NCBI GenBank assembly: GCA_935421135.1
Contig: OW285187.1
Location: 21,328,429 to 21,392,428 of the forward strand
Direction of reading: 5' to 3'
DNA from: Bugulina stolonifera
Taxonomy: Eukaryota > Bryozoa > Gymnolaemata > Cheilostomatida > Bugulidae
DNA: 64,000 nt
Position 1 is the first letter of the stretch, and the number at the start of each line of letters is the position of its first letter. The notes under the pieces were generated by a model. That model saw only the letters and a list, made by a program, of their open reading frames with translations, did not search any database and had not been told where the DNA came from. Made by a program: the position numbers and the translations under genes. Shown here in pieces: positions 12,425 through 26,110 of this stretch.

Positions 12425-12890
12425 ACCATGGAGAGGGCACCAACATGCAAAGTGTTACAATCATAGAGTTATCTCTATGGGTACAATAATGTCATTGTAT
12501 CACTTTGCCTACATGTACGTATTACGATAACAGCTTCCATTGGTGTATTTGCGTTCCGTTGAATATAACCATAGAGTTATGTTTCCCTATGACTACACTG
12601 GGAATAATAGCGGTAGGATGTGGGAAGTGGGCGTTGATAAGGTAAATGGGGCGGTCTCGACTTGGAACAGCACACGACTATTGGACAAAGATAGTTGAAA
12701 GGTCAAATATTTAGTCATGTGATCGACGAAGATGGGCGAATCTGATGTCATTTTCGGTGTAGACGTCATCTCCGTAAGTCTGTCTGTGTGTCGATTTACT
12801 ATCAAGCAATGTCGGAAGGCGAAAGAGGAAAGAAGGGTATCGACTGCGCTCTTGAGAAAAGTCGGAAAACCCTAACTTACACATTATTAG
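12425..12890. other. Upstream region of MED26
   Basis: Less AT-rich than its surroundings and likely to hold the MED26 promoter and 5' UTR. I see no diagnostic TATA box or long open frame of a known family. Minus-strand frames at 12593-12911 have no recognisable similarity. Confidence 0.4.
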
Positions 12891-15800
12891 ATGCCTCCTA
12901 GCCCAATACAAATAAAAGACAAACTGTTGACGGCTATAGATGGAGATAATAATGTGAGTTTACTTGGTTACACAGGCCCTATAGAGCGAATTTGTAAGCG
13001 AAAAGCTAACAAGATACTTCTTTCTCCTGGTCGCTTTATATAGCGACTGATGGCCGATGGGGGAAAACGCATTGAGCCTCGTTTTCGGCAATACACCGGA
13101 TTGGCCCACCTTCTTGTACTTGCTTAGCATAATAATGTCTAGTTTCAAATTGAATTTTCTTTCCTTCATTGTTGCACTTCAACGCTCCACCACTGGTTAT
13201 AAACCTTATCCAACTACATAGAACTACGTTACTGCTGGTAGTGGTTTTCTGGTCGTTGCCTCGTTGAAAGATTGGATTTTCATTTTTTTTTATTCATTAC
13301 CAAAAAATTAAATTGCATAAGATGTTTTACAGTTTTAGCAGCAATACGATGTCATGTTAATTTATTTTCATTGTGATTTTGGTAATAATTTAATATCATG
13401 TTTAATACAGTCATGTTGATGTTTTCCATTGAATTTCACATTACATTTCCATCAAATCTTATGACCATTATGTTTCTGATTTTAATTTTATAGTAATAGT
13501 TTAGTTAATCAAGTAAGCTAATTGCTAAAATAAATTCACCATTGATGCTTGTTGTATAATATAAGGGGCATTCCACAGGGAGTGTTAAAAATTGTGTGCT
13601 AACTCTACTCGCGACAACATACTCATGCTGAGATTTAATTTGAGAACTCGGCCTTTTAGACAAATACACAAAACATTTTTTGCAAAAATAAAATGGAATC
13701 TACAGACATGTGAATATTTAATTGTGTAAATCTACTTGTACATGACCATACTTTTGCAAATTATTTTCACCACCAAGTTGAGTAGATTTAGTTTTGAATC
13801 ATGCTCCATATGAAAATGCGAACTCGGACAGATGACATGTTAAATTTGGGCCACTGACATCATGCTGGTCATTTAAGAGAGGGTTTACTATTCTTAAATT
13901 CATCTGTCCATGTATTAAGCATGAGCAATCCTTAGTTATGGTATATTAGCCTTCTTCATATCAGATCAAACAGCATATATTTGGTTGATTCTGAACGAAT
14001 TGGGCTTGAACTAGTAGTTCCAGGAGGTTGTTTTTGGTGACCTTTGGCTGGTTTTCCTCTAAATTCCAGGGTTCTCTTCTGAACTGAAATTGTGAGAGTC
14101 CATATTGGGTTTTGCCTTGATTACCTTGATGATTGACAAGGAAATTACCAACTCATTTCAATGTAATTGGTATTTTTAGGGTTTGAGATTTCCAACAATT
14201 TGAACTGGGCGCTTACGCTTCTACGCCGTACCCATTTGAATCTACTGTTTGATGCTTTTATGAATACTGTGTACTACTTAGTTAAATATAACTATCCCAT
14301 GTGTGAATTAATGCTATTATGCCCTACATCAAAATTAGCAAAATGTTAAAAATATTTGCAATATCAACCATGCATAGCGAATGACATTCAAGTTGCAGGA
14401 AATACAACTACATTTATATTGGTGGCACATTGATTATTTTCTTAAATTGTAACCCACTCTACACACAATAGCATTTTCCACCTAAAGGGGTTTGAGATAG
14501 GCACTCTTATTGTGGAGTCCATGATTGACTGGGGTGATTCAATGCAATGACATTATTAGTCATCAATTGATGCATTGCATTTGCAATAGCGTTATGCATT
14601 GGTTAATCAGTAGCCAAACTATCAATCACTCTAAGGAATATAAAATTTCAGAATTTTGCAAGGACGTGTTTCTACTTAAACATTCAAGTGGAACTGTTAT
14701 TTTACTAATCTTTCTCAAATCTATGTATTTTATGTTAGACTATAAGAAATAGGCTTATGCATATGCGTGTTAATGTGCTAAATACAAAATTCTATTTAGT
14801 CAGTTTTCTTATGTGGAATATATGTCTTGATGGTTGTAGGTCACCTTAACCATGTCTAACTTGCAGGCAATCATTCTGTATGTTTTCGGTTTCAGATTGT
14901 TGACAGTTCTCTGGTCCTAGAAGTAATAACACAGCTAGAAAAAACTGTGGTAACAAGAGAGGATCTTGAGGTATGGTTTATAGTTGACATAAAGGGACTG
15001 TTATCGAAATATTAAGAAACGAATAAAATAAGCAACATGTACTTTATTCAGCCAAAAATATGTTATGGGTTAAAATCTTTTAGAATGAAAGGCAAGTTGC
15101 CCCAAAAGGTTTCTAGGCAAGTTTACATGCAGTCTTTATACCGTTGCATAAAATGCATTTAATGATGTATTTTAAAGCAAGCAAATCCCATTCAGGGACT
15201 GGTATTTTCATGATTTGAAACCAGTCTCTGATTGCTCAAAATTAAATTCGTTGCTTAAAAATACATCATTATATAAAAAAATGGCCAAGTCCTAAGTACA
15301 TTTAGTTTTATCTATTTTGTAGGCCACTCGATTGGGTCTCTATATTAACAGTTTGAGGAAAAAAACTGCTGATCAAGAATTGGCCAAAAGATGCAGAAAA
15401 TTGGTCAAAGCTTGGCAGCAGTTGGCAAATTCCTCACCTTCCAGTAATGCAAGTCCAGCCTACTACAGTCCTGCCCTTAATGTATCGAAGCAGCCGTCTA
15501 CCGCTTCAGCTTATGCACCTTCATCATCTCCTGCCTTGCAAGCAGCTAATATCAGGCGTACATCACCTGCTACGGTTCAGAATGCTACAATAGTGCCAGG
15601 GAGACTGGTATCGCCCTTAGTAAGGGGTCAAAGTGGTAGAAATTCACCAGCAACAGCTCAAGTAAAACGAATCTCTCCCTCTAATTCAAGGTTAACCGCT
15701 CCCAAGGGTTGTGCTGCTGTTCCTGCTAAACTGAGTATTTCTCCTAACCAATCATCTAGTCGTCCTTCTACACCTAATAATATATCACATGTGAACAACT

Positions 15801-16711
15801 CTGCCAGGAGTTACACTCCTACACCAGTACCGGCAAACAATCATTCAAACTTTACTCCTCACTTAGACACCACTAATAGAACACACGCTGCTAATAAGAA
15901 GCGGAGGCGTTCCGAAGAAAGTGCCAATAATGATGGTTCTTCCCTGAAAAAGGCTCGTCCTGTTATTAATGGTGATGCAACAAGACTTACTGAGAGAATT
16001 AAAGTTCCTAAGGTTAAGACTACTGCTCAGCTAATAGAGGAGCTTCAGTTCGAAAAAAGTACCCGCCTTACTAAAAGTGATACAATCAATAAAATTGTGA
16101 CAAATCAGATTAAAAAGGAAGAAGATGATATTAATTTATCTGTGGTCCCAGCTAGTGCTCGGCCCAAGTCAAGAGGGCGGAAGAATGCTAGTACTGGTTT
16201 ACCGAACCCTCCAGCTGATTTAAGCAAAGCCAAATCTGAATTAGTTGAACGATATTTAGAAACTCACATAGAAAATAAACACACAGATGATGTAGACGTT
16301 GACATCGATGTCATTGGTGATAAAGTTGACACGAATGAGATAAATAATTGTTTTCAACAAACAAATAGCTCTTCTAGACCGCGCATTGATATGACTATTG
16401 ATCCATATAGTTTGCTGCCACCACTCGATTATGACAATATACCTTGGAGTGATGATGATGAAGACACTGATATGCCTATTAAAAGAAATCCAATAACTGG
16501 AGAATACCCAGATGGTTATGAACCTCCAGATAGCTGTTCTGGAACTCCAGATGATACAACAGTTAACAAAGTCATTAATGCTGACTGGAATGGTGTCAAT
16601 GGAACTGTGAATGTAAATAGTGAGTTCCATACATGGACAGAAACGTTCAGTATTCTAGATGATAGTGAGAAAGCTGATCGCCATGTGTTGTTGCCCTATG
16701 TAGATATTTAA
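12891..16711 (+). CDS. MED26: Mediator complex subunit 26 (MED26)
   Basis: Nuclear Mediator subunit that links Mediator to transcription elongation factors. Exons are 12891-12953, 14896-14970 and 15323-16711, all in phase 0, giving 508 residues. The N-terminus is a TFIIS N-terminal (LW/TND) domain: PPSPIQIKDKLLTAIDGDNN, then LVLEVITQLEKTVVTREDLEATRLG, then INSLRKKTADQELAKRCRKLVKAWQQL. The middle is a long Ser/Pro/Asn-rich disordered region with a basic patch KKRRR. The C-terminus is the conserved Mediator-binding segment: PYSLLPPLDYDNIPW, NGVNGTVN, a W-rich stretch ending in TETFSI, then LLPYVDI at the stop. Human MED26 is about 600 residues, so this is slightly short. It faces STIL, whose stop codon lies 288 bp beyond its own. 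Confidence 0.95.
15160..15271. repeat. Small MITE in the last MED26 intron
   Basis: The ends are inverted: TAATGATGTATTTTAAAGCAA on the left and TTGCTTAAAAATACATCATTA on the right (one mismatch). Inside is a second short palindrome, GACTGGT...ACCAGTC. The right end and its flank are shared with 8220-8250, so it belongs to a family that also occurs inside the hAT element. It ends about 50 bp before the exon 3 acceptor. Confidence 0.65.
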
Positions 16712-16999
16712 CATATTTTCCAGATGTGAAGCTGATTTGTATATTGCAAATACAATAAGTTGCTCCTCACTTTACTATCCCTTCTAGTTTGATCATGTGG
16801 TATATTTTCCTAATAGAGCATTCATTCAATAGATACACAGATCACTTTATTTCAATATAGTAATTAGTTCTAAATCATGAGAAATTTGACTACAGCAACA
16901 ATTCAGCTAGCAAGCTATAAAACAATTTAAAAATAGTCATGCAAGTTTTTATCATTCAAAAATTAAAAACACTCAACACTCCGTGATACTAGTATTTCT
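16712..16999. other. Convergent 3' region between MED26 and STIL
   Basis: A minus-strand AATAAA (16846-16851) could be the STIL poly(A) signal. It lies close to the end of MED26, so the two 3' UTRs probably overlap. Confidence 0.5.
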
Positions 17000-19900
17000 T
17001 CACAGTAATTTGGGTAATTCCCTTAATCTAGCAATGTCCAAAACTTGTACTGATGAAGCATCAGTTGCTGAACTAGTATTATGTGTTTGGTCCTGCTGTG
17101 TAGTTTCCTTCCTCAATATGGATTTCAAATTGTTAACAGGTGTTGCATCCAAGACTTCAATTTCTGGGGCATGCTCATAGTTGCTAATTTCTTCAGCGGT
17201 TGTGTCAGTCAAGGCATATCTTCTTAAATATTGCTGACTTGCCAATGACATGTTATTTGTCTCTAATACACTTTCAAATGTATGACATCCTCCGTGTATT
17301 GGTTGTGTAAGCACCTACAAACCAGGCAAGGAATTGTTACTGACCAATAGGGCTATGTCCACATACAACAACAGTGAAATACTGCAAATCACATGTTGAA
17401 TATTGCATGCCAAGTATTTGAATTGAAACAGAACATCTGGTATAACATAATTTAATTATAATGGTACCTGTCTGAGTAAACTAGTTTGGTGAGTTCTGGT
17501 CTTCAAACTTCTGTGGACTGTTAGTTGGGCAAGCTCAGTCAACTGATCATCTTGCAAGTATTTCAGAGCCAGTGCGTTCAATTCCAAGCTTTTATTTGAA
17601 TCAGACATCATCGAGTCGGTCATCATCATTGATATGTACTGTACGTGTGGAAATGGTGTGTGGTGATCATGGCTGCAATGAAAATAAAGTTTAGGTACAG
17701 TACTACATTGTATGTACAATTTGTAGAGATTGAACATTATTATAAGTTATCCTCTCAATGGCAAACTAACTGAGAGTGAAGCTAACTCTAATCTTGTTAT
17801 ATGCGCAGCATAAATGATAAAATGGCATGAACAGTGGGACAGCTATTGACGCATGTCTTGCTGGACCTAAAACTTTTGATAAAAAACCAACTCATGATAT
17901 ACTGTGTCTAAGTTCCGGTAAAAATTTTTACAGTAAATCAGAGTAGTAAGGGATTTATCTTCCCAGTCATAATTTAGTTGAAAGAGAAATCAACTCCAAG
18001 ATTGCTGAGTTTTGTGGGCAGCTTATGGTGATCACAATAGTGCGCAATGTAATATACTATTTTTGATTATCACTAGCATAGTACTAGCAAAGTTGTACAT
18101 GTATAAGCATACTACTGTTACAATGTCTAGAATAATAAATTATATGATAAATAACTTACACAACTGGTGGAGCTGGTAAATCCAGCTCAATACCCATCTT
18201 CCTGAGCTGAGCTCTGGTTGCTGCACCAATATCATTTGTCTTGCTGGCCGCAGGAAGTGGACTGGTTGGATGCTGAACTTGGTACTTTTCAGGAGACTCT
18301 GGGTTCTGTTGTACAATCTCATCATCGTTCAACTGGACATCTACTGCATGGGTGGATTTGGCTTTACTTGGAGTATGTTTAGCCAGTAGATCTCTCACAT
18401 TGCTCTAAAATAGTACATAGAAGGGTGGATATCATACCAGCCTTATTATAATACATGTAGGAAAGTAAACGGATGACTAGGCTATTATCTAACTTAGCAG
18501 CATCTACATGTACTACTGTATAAAACATACTATTATAATATCCAACTGTTGTTTAGTAGACTCCTGGTCTATATTCTCAGCTTCTGCCAGCATGCTTACA
18601 CTCTCACCAAGCACTGGACTCTGCCAGCTGTCATCAGATCGAGAATTTTCACTTCCTGTCCTCTTTGGAGAACTGAAATTATTATTCAGAAATATAAATG
18701 CCTCATAGAACATATTTACACTGTACACATAATATACATGTACATGTAATAATAATGCAATGTATAATAATGCAGTGCACATTGTAAACAGTAGTAAATG
18801 TAGATGTGCATATGCTAGCAGCATAAGTGAATTTATTTTGCCTTTGTGAAAACTCACCCACTTGGGCTATCATCAAAACTTTCATAATCTACATTGATAT
18901 CTGAAGTGAAACTTCTCGAGGTAGCTTGTGTTGGTAAGTCAAGGGTAGTTAGGTCGTGCTGTATTAGCGAATGGGAACGGGAACTCTCGTTAGTTGAGTC
19001 GTGTGGATCAGATGTGGACCGCCTGTGAGTCTAAAACAGCCCAGCACACATGTATAATAGTGTATCTACCCTGCAACATGGTATCTATATGATTATTTAC
19101 TTATTCATTTATTATTTCTGGACAATGAAATAGTTTCTGCAGCATATGTATGCGGCAATTTTTACCTATCAACTAACAATATTGATAATGAATTTGAAGC
19201 AATAATGATTCATCACCTCAGCCGCAGTACTGAACCCTGCACACTCAAGCAGGCTGATGCCAGTGTTCACGGTAGCACATTTAGTGTTGATGGTTTGTGT
19301 CTCTATTGACTGCTGTTGATTCTGAGCTGGTGGACGAGTGTCTTGGACCTGTAGCAGCTTCTGTATTTGTTGTTGAAGGGCTTTCAACTGGTTCTCCTGG
19401 TGTCTTAGTATTTCCTGCACCTCTGGGGAAACTGGCAGTGTTCGACCATGTGCTGACAGAGGGGAGTTGCTATTTGGAGTCTGTTGAATCTCCTCTATAG
19501 GGGAAACATCCACCTGCAACAGGAGTTGAGTTTAAATCACGGCTAATCACAGAAGAAATGAAAAAGAACAAGGCAATTAATACACCAATGAGTACATTTT
19601 CTACAGTGGAGTACGTGTAATTGTAAGACCAAATTGTAGTATGAATCTTACATGACGACTGTGACTGGCATGAGGAGTTGTCTGCACTCGGGGACTGAGG
19701 AGCCGCTGCACATTATCTGTTATAATACTAAGTGGGTTAGCTATATGGGAAGATGACACGGGCCTATGAGAAACCCAATTTCTATCTTTATCATTCTTAC
19801 AGTGACACGTGTGCTCACTCTTGCATGTCGGTTGTAGAATTGGTGTTACTGTGGCACACGGCTGTTGATATGACCTTGGAGACGAGTCTTCTGTTTCGTT

Positions 19901-22900
19901 GATTACTTGGAAATGTGTGTCTGCTTGAGGAAATGTTGGTGGCTGATTTAGCTGTGAAGACGCAGCTGTAGAGGTCACGGGCTGACTGAACCTCAGGTCA
20001 CGTTTGCACGTTGCCAGGTTCTTATAGTCGGGGGTCGGTGTGTGAGAAGACGCAGAATATAGTACACCGGCAGGTGCGTCTTCTTGACTCGTGGACTTGG
20101 GTATTATATAGTGATTATGTAGGTTGTTAGCATGGTGTGGGGAGCGGATAGAAGGGGATAAACACACAGGTTGTTGAGCTTTGTTATATAGAGTGTTGAG
20201 CATATCCTTGGCACTACGAGTTCGTCTATCATCAAACTCAATCTGTATAAAACAAAGTCATGTTGTACAGACTTCGGAAAACCACATTAACTTTTAAGAC
20301 AGTACCACCTAGCTACAAACTCACAGCCTTGTATGGTCGGAAAAGTATGCTAGGACTATGTTCAACATCATACGTTGTTACTGTTTGGGTATTATGGATC
20401 ATACAAACACCAGATCGGTGCATCGACTTAATAATCAATTTTCTCATATTCTGAATTATGGTTATCAACAGATTCAAACAAACCTTTCGTACGGCTGGCT
20501 CTGGTACTTCCTCTCTGTGGATGGGTTGTGTGGAGATAAGCAGATTGTTATGTTTAGGGTTAGGAGAGCAGTTAAGTCTAAAATCTCTCACATCATGGAG
20601 GGCGTGTCTGGTAGGCCGAGGGGCCTCCAGAGGATTGCTTTCATCCAGCATTGATATTTCTGGTACAGACGGAGTTGATACAGACTCCTGTAAAAGGGAG
20701 AGCATGGTAGTAACATGCAGGACAATAGAAGTAAGGTATATACATGCACTAGAATGCTGATACAACATGCACTGGCCACTAACGTTATTACTTACTTTAG
20801 ATTTGTATGGACAAGGAGAAGACCATGGCAGACTATCCTCATCAGCTGCTGTCTTCTTTTGCTGTGGCCTCTTGTTTTTGAACGGTTTGGGTGTGGCTTG
20901 CATCCTAGAATATACATGTATATGTGTACATCAGAACTAAAACAATTCTAACATGGAAAGTATTGGTAGAATTACAACTAGGATAATTAGAAAATATTGG
21001 TGTGAGCGAGTATTTTAATGATGAATAATAAGACGAGAGGCATTTTTATATTTTTATTGAATCCTAATATTTCGATGTATATCCATACATCATGATGATG
21101 ATGGATGATGTATGATGGATTATGATGATGTATGGATATATATCGAAATATTAGGACTCAATAAAAATATAAAAATGCGTCTCGTCTTATTATTCATCTA
21201 GGATAATTATATTATAACAATAAGTATACAATATCACTGCAGTGTAGTGAATAAACGTTGTACACCATAACTACAGAAACCAATCTAGTAGTACCTGTTC
21301 TCCTTGTCAAGCGAAGATGCCACGAGCTCGACATGCTCAGCAAGTTGTCTCCCTTTCACTGTAGAAAGGTCTTGCAGCTCCAGTCTGCAGTTTATCTTTC
21401 CTCTACGTTTCTCACAAGCATCCTGTGCACAAATTCAGTCTCATGTAATATTGGTATATACTGTACATGTACGATATACATTGCTATATAAAGAAAGTGA
21501 GAACACAATATATTATACGTGCACATAGATATTTTAGACCGATACCCTACCTTGGCCATGGAGAAGCCTTGGCTACCGGAAAGTGCTCGGTATGTTAGAG
21601 CTGTTGTGGAAGGTACACAGTCAAAGAATTGAACTTCACTCATCAATGGAGATTTGTGAACTACGAGGAATGGCTGAAGGGGTTTGGGGACTCTGTCGTT
21701 AATTTGAGTGGTGTGCATGTATCGTACACAGTTGGACCATATGTAGGGGTCTGTGGTAAGGTCTACACCGCTTATCCAGCTGTAACCAATGAGAATCATG
21801 TACCGGCACGATGCGAATAAATACAGTACATGTACAAATACAACACTACTTAAGCAGAATGGTGTATAATAGTATGGTATATTAGTAATATGGTATACAT
21901 GGTATACACACATAATACACTTACATGCCAATAATAGGCACAGAGAGAACCTTTGGGTCTGACTCCAGTAGTAATACTACTTTTCTGTACTGGTCCATTG
22001 TCAGATATCTGTAATAGAGTATAAAGCTGCGCTGTGTAACATAAGCATTGTATATAATACTCATTGTACATGTAAATATACAAGTGAACATCTGATGGCA
22101 CCATCTCGTAGCACAGCACTACATAGCCTCCGATCTACGATAACATACATACCCTGACTTTGGTTGGCTGGTGATCAGTCCATGCTTTTCGTTACCAAGA
22201 ACAGATTTCGAAAGAGCTGTTTTGGCCACATTAACAGTTTCTATCGGAGTCAGAGTGAACTTGGAGTTTGGGAGAATGACGTCCACATCAATGTCACAGT
22301 GGATCTGATTGGTTCCAGCAAAGAGGGTGCACTCAGCAGTAGCCGACATAAACTCACATACATTAACTCTGTTAGCAGAGTGAGCTCGGCCAGACACACT
22401 CTACAATACCATGGGATGTATGAATAAGTACCTGTGTACCAGAGAGCTAGTTTAGTTTACTATATGGAAGAGCACAATGATTGTACATGTATGTTTCAAT
22501 TGAATAATACTCTTATAACACGTCATGAAACACAGGACTGAGGTAATGTAAATTTCTGCAGAGGAGACACTTGACCATTTATATATACATCTGAAATGAC
22601 ACAATTGTACTATATGTTATGTACAGGCAAAGTTAGTGATGTGGTTAATGTGCCTGTCCACTGTGATAGGCTACTAGGTCCCATAGTGCCGGGTTCAAAA
22701 CCTTCACATGGACAGACAACTTATAGTCAAAGTAGAGGAACCGAGTCCTTGGCTACTCACAAACAGACTGATTGTATTTAAAACAATGTTGGTGAACTCT
22801 ATTTCACATGTCTGATATTTATTGTAAATAGGCACTATACCATTAATGAATTATTTAGGAAATCTCTGCTTAGCTCACAACTAGCTTCGTGTCTCGAATT

Positions 22901-23331
22901 CCTCTTGAGCTAAAATGATACCAATGATCATGTACACAGGTATAATGGACACAAGCTATCAGCTATATAACAGGATTCAGATGGAACAGAACAGTAACCA
23001 CATGTCAGGCATATAACAGAGGAAGGAAACTCTACTAACCTTAGTTGGTACTGTGACCGCACCAGTGTATTCCTTGCACTGTTTGGTATCCGTAGACTGT
23101 AACTGATCTATTGCCAGTACTACCTCACTACAGTCAGGTTCTATTACAACATCTCCACACAGGTAACACCCCTCTACTTTACCAGAACGAGATTGGCCAT
23201 ATGCTAGGAAGAGCACCTGTTCACTTACTGACACACTAACTTGAGGAATCACCAAGTCTACATAACTTCCTATGGATCTGTGGCACCATAGCGCTTTTCT
23301 TGAGGAAGGAAACATCAGTGGTATGTTAGAT
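17000..23331 (-). CDS. STIL: STIL centriolar assembly protein (first coding exon not found)
   Basis: STIL (Ana2/SAS-5 group) works with PLK4 and SAS-6 to start procentriole assembly. Fourteen exons on the minus strand: 23040-23331, 22153-22400, 21925-22008, 21551-21779, 21295-21422, 20796-20904, 20484-20687, 19652-20242, 19217-19513, 18858-19030, 18531-18672, 18160-18404, 17468-17672, 17000-17314. All phases join, giving 1,086 residues from the second exon on. The N-terminal domain is clear (KALWCHRSIGSYVDL, GYLTMDQYRKVVLLLESDP, SGVDLTTDPYIW). The central coiled coil is LRHQENQLKALQQQIQKLL. AQLRKMGIELDLP comes next, then the STAN motif (LNALALKYLQDDQLTELA ... NMSLASQQYLRRYAL) and the C-terminal TIM segment (VLDIARLRELPKLL). 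Human STIL is about 1,290 residues. The exon with the start codon should lie above 23345, but I could not pick it. Confidence 0.93.
21020..21198. repeat. Foldback MITE in a STIL intron
   Basis: The left arm begins GATGAATAATAAGACGAGAG and the right arm ends CTCGTCTTATTATTCATC. The arms are about 75 bp and nearly perfect reverse complements. The centre is a GATGATGATG-type simple repeat. It lies in the intron between 20904 and 21295 and has no coding capacity. Confidence 0.8.
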
Positions 23332-25061
23332 CTAAAACCACACAATTAACGTCAGCGGAAATTCCCAAATGACACGAACAAAATAGTTCAGCCTACTCCG
23401 AGAGCAGCAACAAGTTATGCACAAGTATAACAATACCTTGCAAGGTATGGCGATCAGGTGACACTACAACTGATTGAAGTGCAATGGAAGGTACATTTTA
23501 TACTGCACACTATATGGCCTGATTAATTGACCCTATTTTCAATACCGCTTTTACATAGTCTATTGCTTCTTCACACCTGTAACAACCACCAACAGAGTTG
23601 GGCTGTGACTAATCAATAAGAAGTGATGTTCAAGAATTTAAGTCTTCTTGAATCCTCTCTAACAAAGAGGGTGGCTAGCTACTGCACTACAGCATAATTA
23701 GAATACTCACACTTTTGCTAATTAAACTCAGGTAGGTTATAGCAAACTGGGTGGAGGGGGGGGGGGGTGGGAACAAGTAGGGCTAATATTAATAATATAA
23801 GAATGATGTCCATTGATAAAGGTGTTTACCAGTTCGAGCATTTTAATAAATAAAGCTGAGAACAATAAAGAATGAGCGGACCTTTCCTTGATACTTAACT
23901 AGACCTTATCTTCTTAGGCTACCTCCACACAATTACAGTGGGCCAAAAATTTTGCTAGCAGTGCAACTAGGCAGTAGGATGCCATGCAAAATGTTTGAAC
24001 TTTCTATACACAATTTGAAATAGTCTCAGTTTGTTGGTTAGCTGTTGGTGCAAGTGCAACCAGATTGGCCTGTCACAGTTTTCGTATTAAAAGCAGAAAT
24101 TTTGCCATGCTCAGAAATTTCGAATGATACCCAGCCTGCTGTGATTGTGTAACTTCACTTGCATGCATATCCTGGCAATGTTCCGCTTTGTGGCATTCAT
24201 ACATTATATTATACTTACTGCATCATGCTTTGTAAGTAGGCTTGATGAAGGATGTAAACTAAGCGAGCTTTCCAACCATATCTATTGTGAATTGCGATTG
24301 TCTGTCTCCCGGAAGATCGGAGTAAGATACTAATGTCCACTTGATGATCTGAAGCTAATTAATTAATATTAACTTGACTACTATCAATATGCATTAGCTC
24401 CAATCTGGGTTAATGTGTCCATAAATAATAACCGTCACCAAAGAAGTGAAATACAGTTCCAACTAATGAGTTGCTAGAACTAATAGGATTTTCGATAAGA
24501 TTATCGATCCTGGTCGAAGCAGCCCAAACTGAAACCGTAGTTATTATTATTTTGAGCTTCACTCCACTCGATTCTTTAGTCCTTATTTCAACTTCTTTCT
24601 TGATTAAGCAGGTTCTTATATCCACTAAAATTTCAACGCGGTATTCAATATCTAAGTGCAAAACACTGTGACGACTTTGAGATTTTCAGCCAATATTTAA
24701 TTTCTTGAAATTTGATAGATTGAAACACAAGCGAAACTGCAATATAATCTATGCTTTTGCAAACTCAAGGTCACTTTGAATTTGCCGCTTGGATGCTTAA
24801 ACCGCATGCGCAAGTAAACAATCTTTTCAAAGACATAGACATAGCATTTCCTAGGAGCCTTACATTACTTTCATGCGTCAATGATAACCCAAGTTTTAAA
24901 CCTGAATGTTAAAGATTTCGATATTTATGATAAAGGATCATACAAGAATAAATTGTACCTCTTTGCTAGAAAAAGGGCTAAAGTCTAGTTTCCGACTCGC
25001 AGTCAGAAGTAAAGTTGATGTAATAAGTTCTGTTGGAAAATCCCAATTGAAAATTAATTTT
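23332..25061. other. Upstream region of STIL
   Basis: It should contain the STIL first exon and promoter. A minus-strand acceptor-like TTGTTACAG at about 23580-23600 and several donor-like sites exist, but none gives an ATG exon in the right phase. A poly-G run (GGTGGAGGGGGGGGGGGTGGG) sits at 23752-23772. The open frame 24410-24661 (minus) is not recognised. Confidence 0.4.
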
Positions 25062-26110
25062 GTTTCATTTACATTTACATTTACATTTATTGGGTTTTCT
25101 AAAAGTTTACAGATAACATTATTTTGTTAGAGGTAACTTGTTGACCACAAAAAAATATATATGTATTATATACAACTCATAGGAGAGAATAAATAAATAA
25201 ACAAAGAGAACAAAAAAAAAAACAAAAAAGGAGGCAAATATCATTGCTTATGACAGGAGCCAATAATATAGTATAATGTGATTTAATAACAGATAGATAA
25301 CAAGTATTCAAAATATGTACAAGTGATAGCAGATTATAGGTGTTTAGGTAAAAAGGAGAGACAGGATTGGTGCTACATTAGTGTACATGTATAATGACCA
25401 AATGTGTATACAATAATAGGAGAAAGAAAAGGGCAGAATAGCGAGATGGGTGCTATATTAATGCAAAAAGGTAATATATACACATACATATATAGTGATA
25501 CAAAAAAAAAAAAAAAAAAAATCAGGGATCAGCATATTTGTTACTGATCAGAGCCAATATTATAATAAGCATATAGTAATTATCAACAATATGTACATAG
25601 TGGCAGTAGATTAGAGATATGTGTCAGCGTAGAAAGATTGAGAGCTGAAAGGGTGACCGGAAAGAAAGAATAAAGAGATTGCACACTACGTCAATGAGAA
25701 AGATAGGAAAAGACTTCAGCATAGGATCCAGAAAGATATTTATTAAATAGGGTCTAGGGGACATAATGCCCAAAATTGGATTTAAGTGATTGTATATTTA
25801 TTAATTCATGTAAAGGATAAAAGACTTTTAGAAGGAAGATTATTTAATGTAAATTTATGTAGAAGGTTTAATAGGGTTGATTTGCCATAATTGGTTCTGT
25901 ATGAAGGTTTAATTATGAGGCAGTTGCTACGTAAAGAGCGCTGATGTCTGTTAGATTTTTGTACAATATGCAAGATGTGCTTTGAGGCTTTGTTTTTTGA
26001 TAATTTTTTATGTGTGAATTTGTGAAAAAGAAAAAGTCTTCGACTATAGAGTGTTGGTAGGTTTAAAAGTTTCTGCTCCAGTAAAAGGACAATAGCTAAA
26101 ACTCTAAAAA
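25062..26110 (-). mobile_element. 3' end of a non-LTR retrotransposon (LINE), 5'-truncated
   Basis: Read on the minus strand, 26100-25770 translates to the tail of a LINE reverse-transcriptase protein: LLLEQKLLNLPTLYSRRLFL, FHKFTHKK, RSNCLIIKPSYRTNYG, LLNLLHKFTLNNLPS, then a stop. An A-rich 3' UTR with internal degenerate repeats and poly(A) tracts follows. The copy ends with the unit (TGTAAA)n at 25062-25095. It lacks all upstream domains. The ~90-bp block GGTAACTTGTTGACCAC to GGAGAGAATAAATAAAT recurs at 28876-28975. Confidence 0.7.

Noticed and set aside
16256..16630. 124-codon open frame on the minus strand
   Set aside because: It is the antisense shadow of MED26 exon 3.
22625..22705. Possible tRNA-derived SINE in a STIL intron (GGGTTCAAAACC)
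   Set aside because: Only a B-box-like motif is convincing; no second copy was seen here.
23380..23480. Candidate STIL first exon (minus strand, ATG near 23498 with donor near 23437)
   Set aside because: The frame from that ATG hits a stop before the donor.
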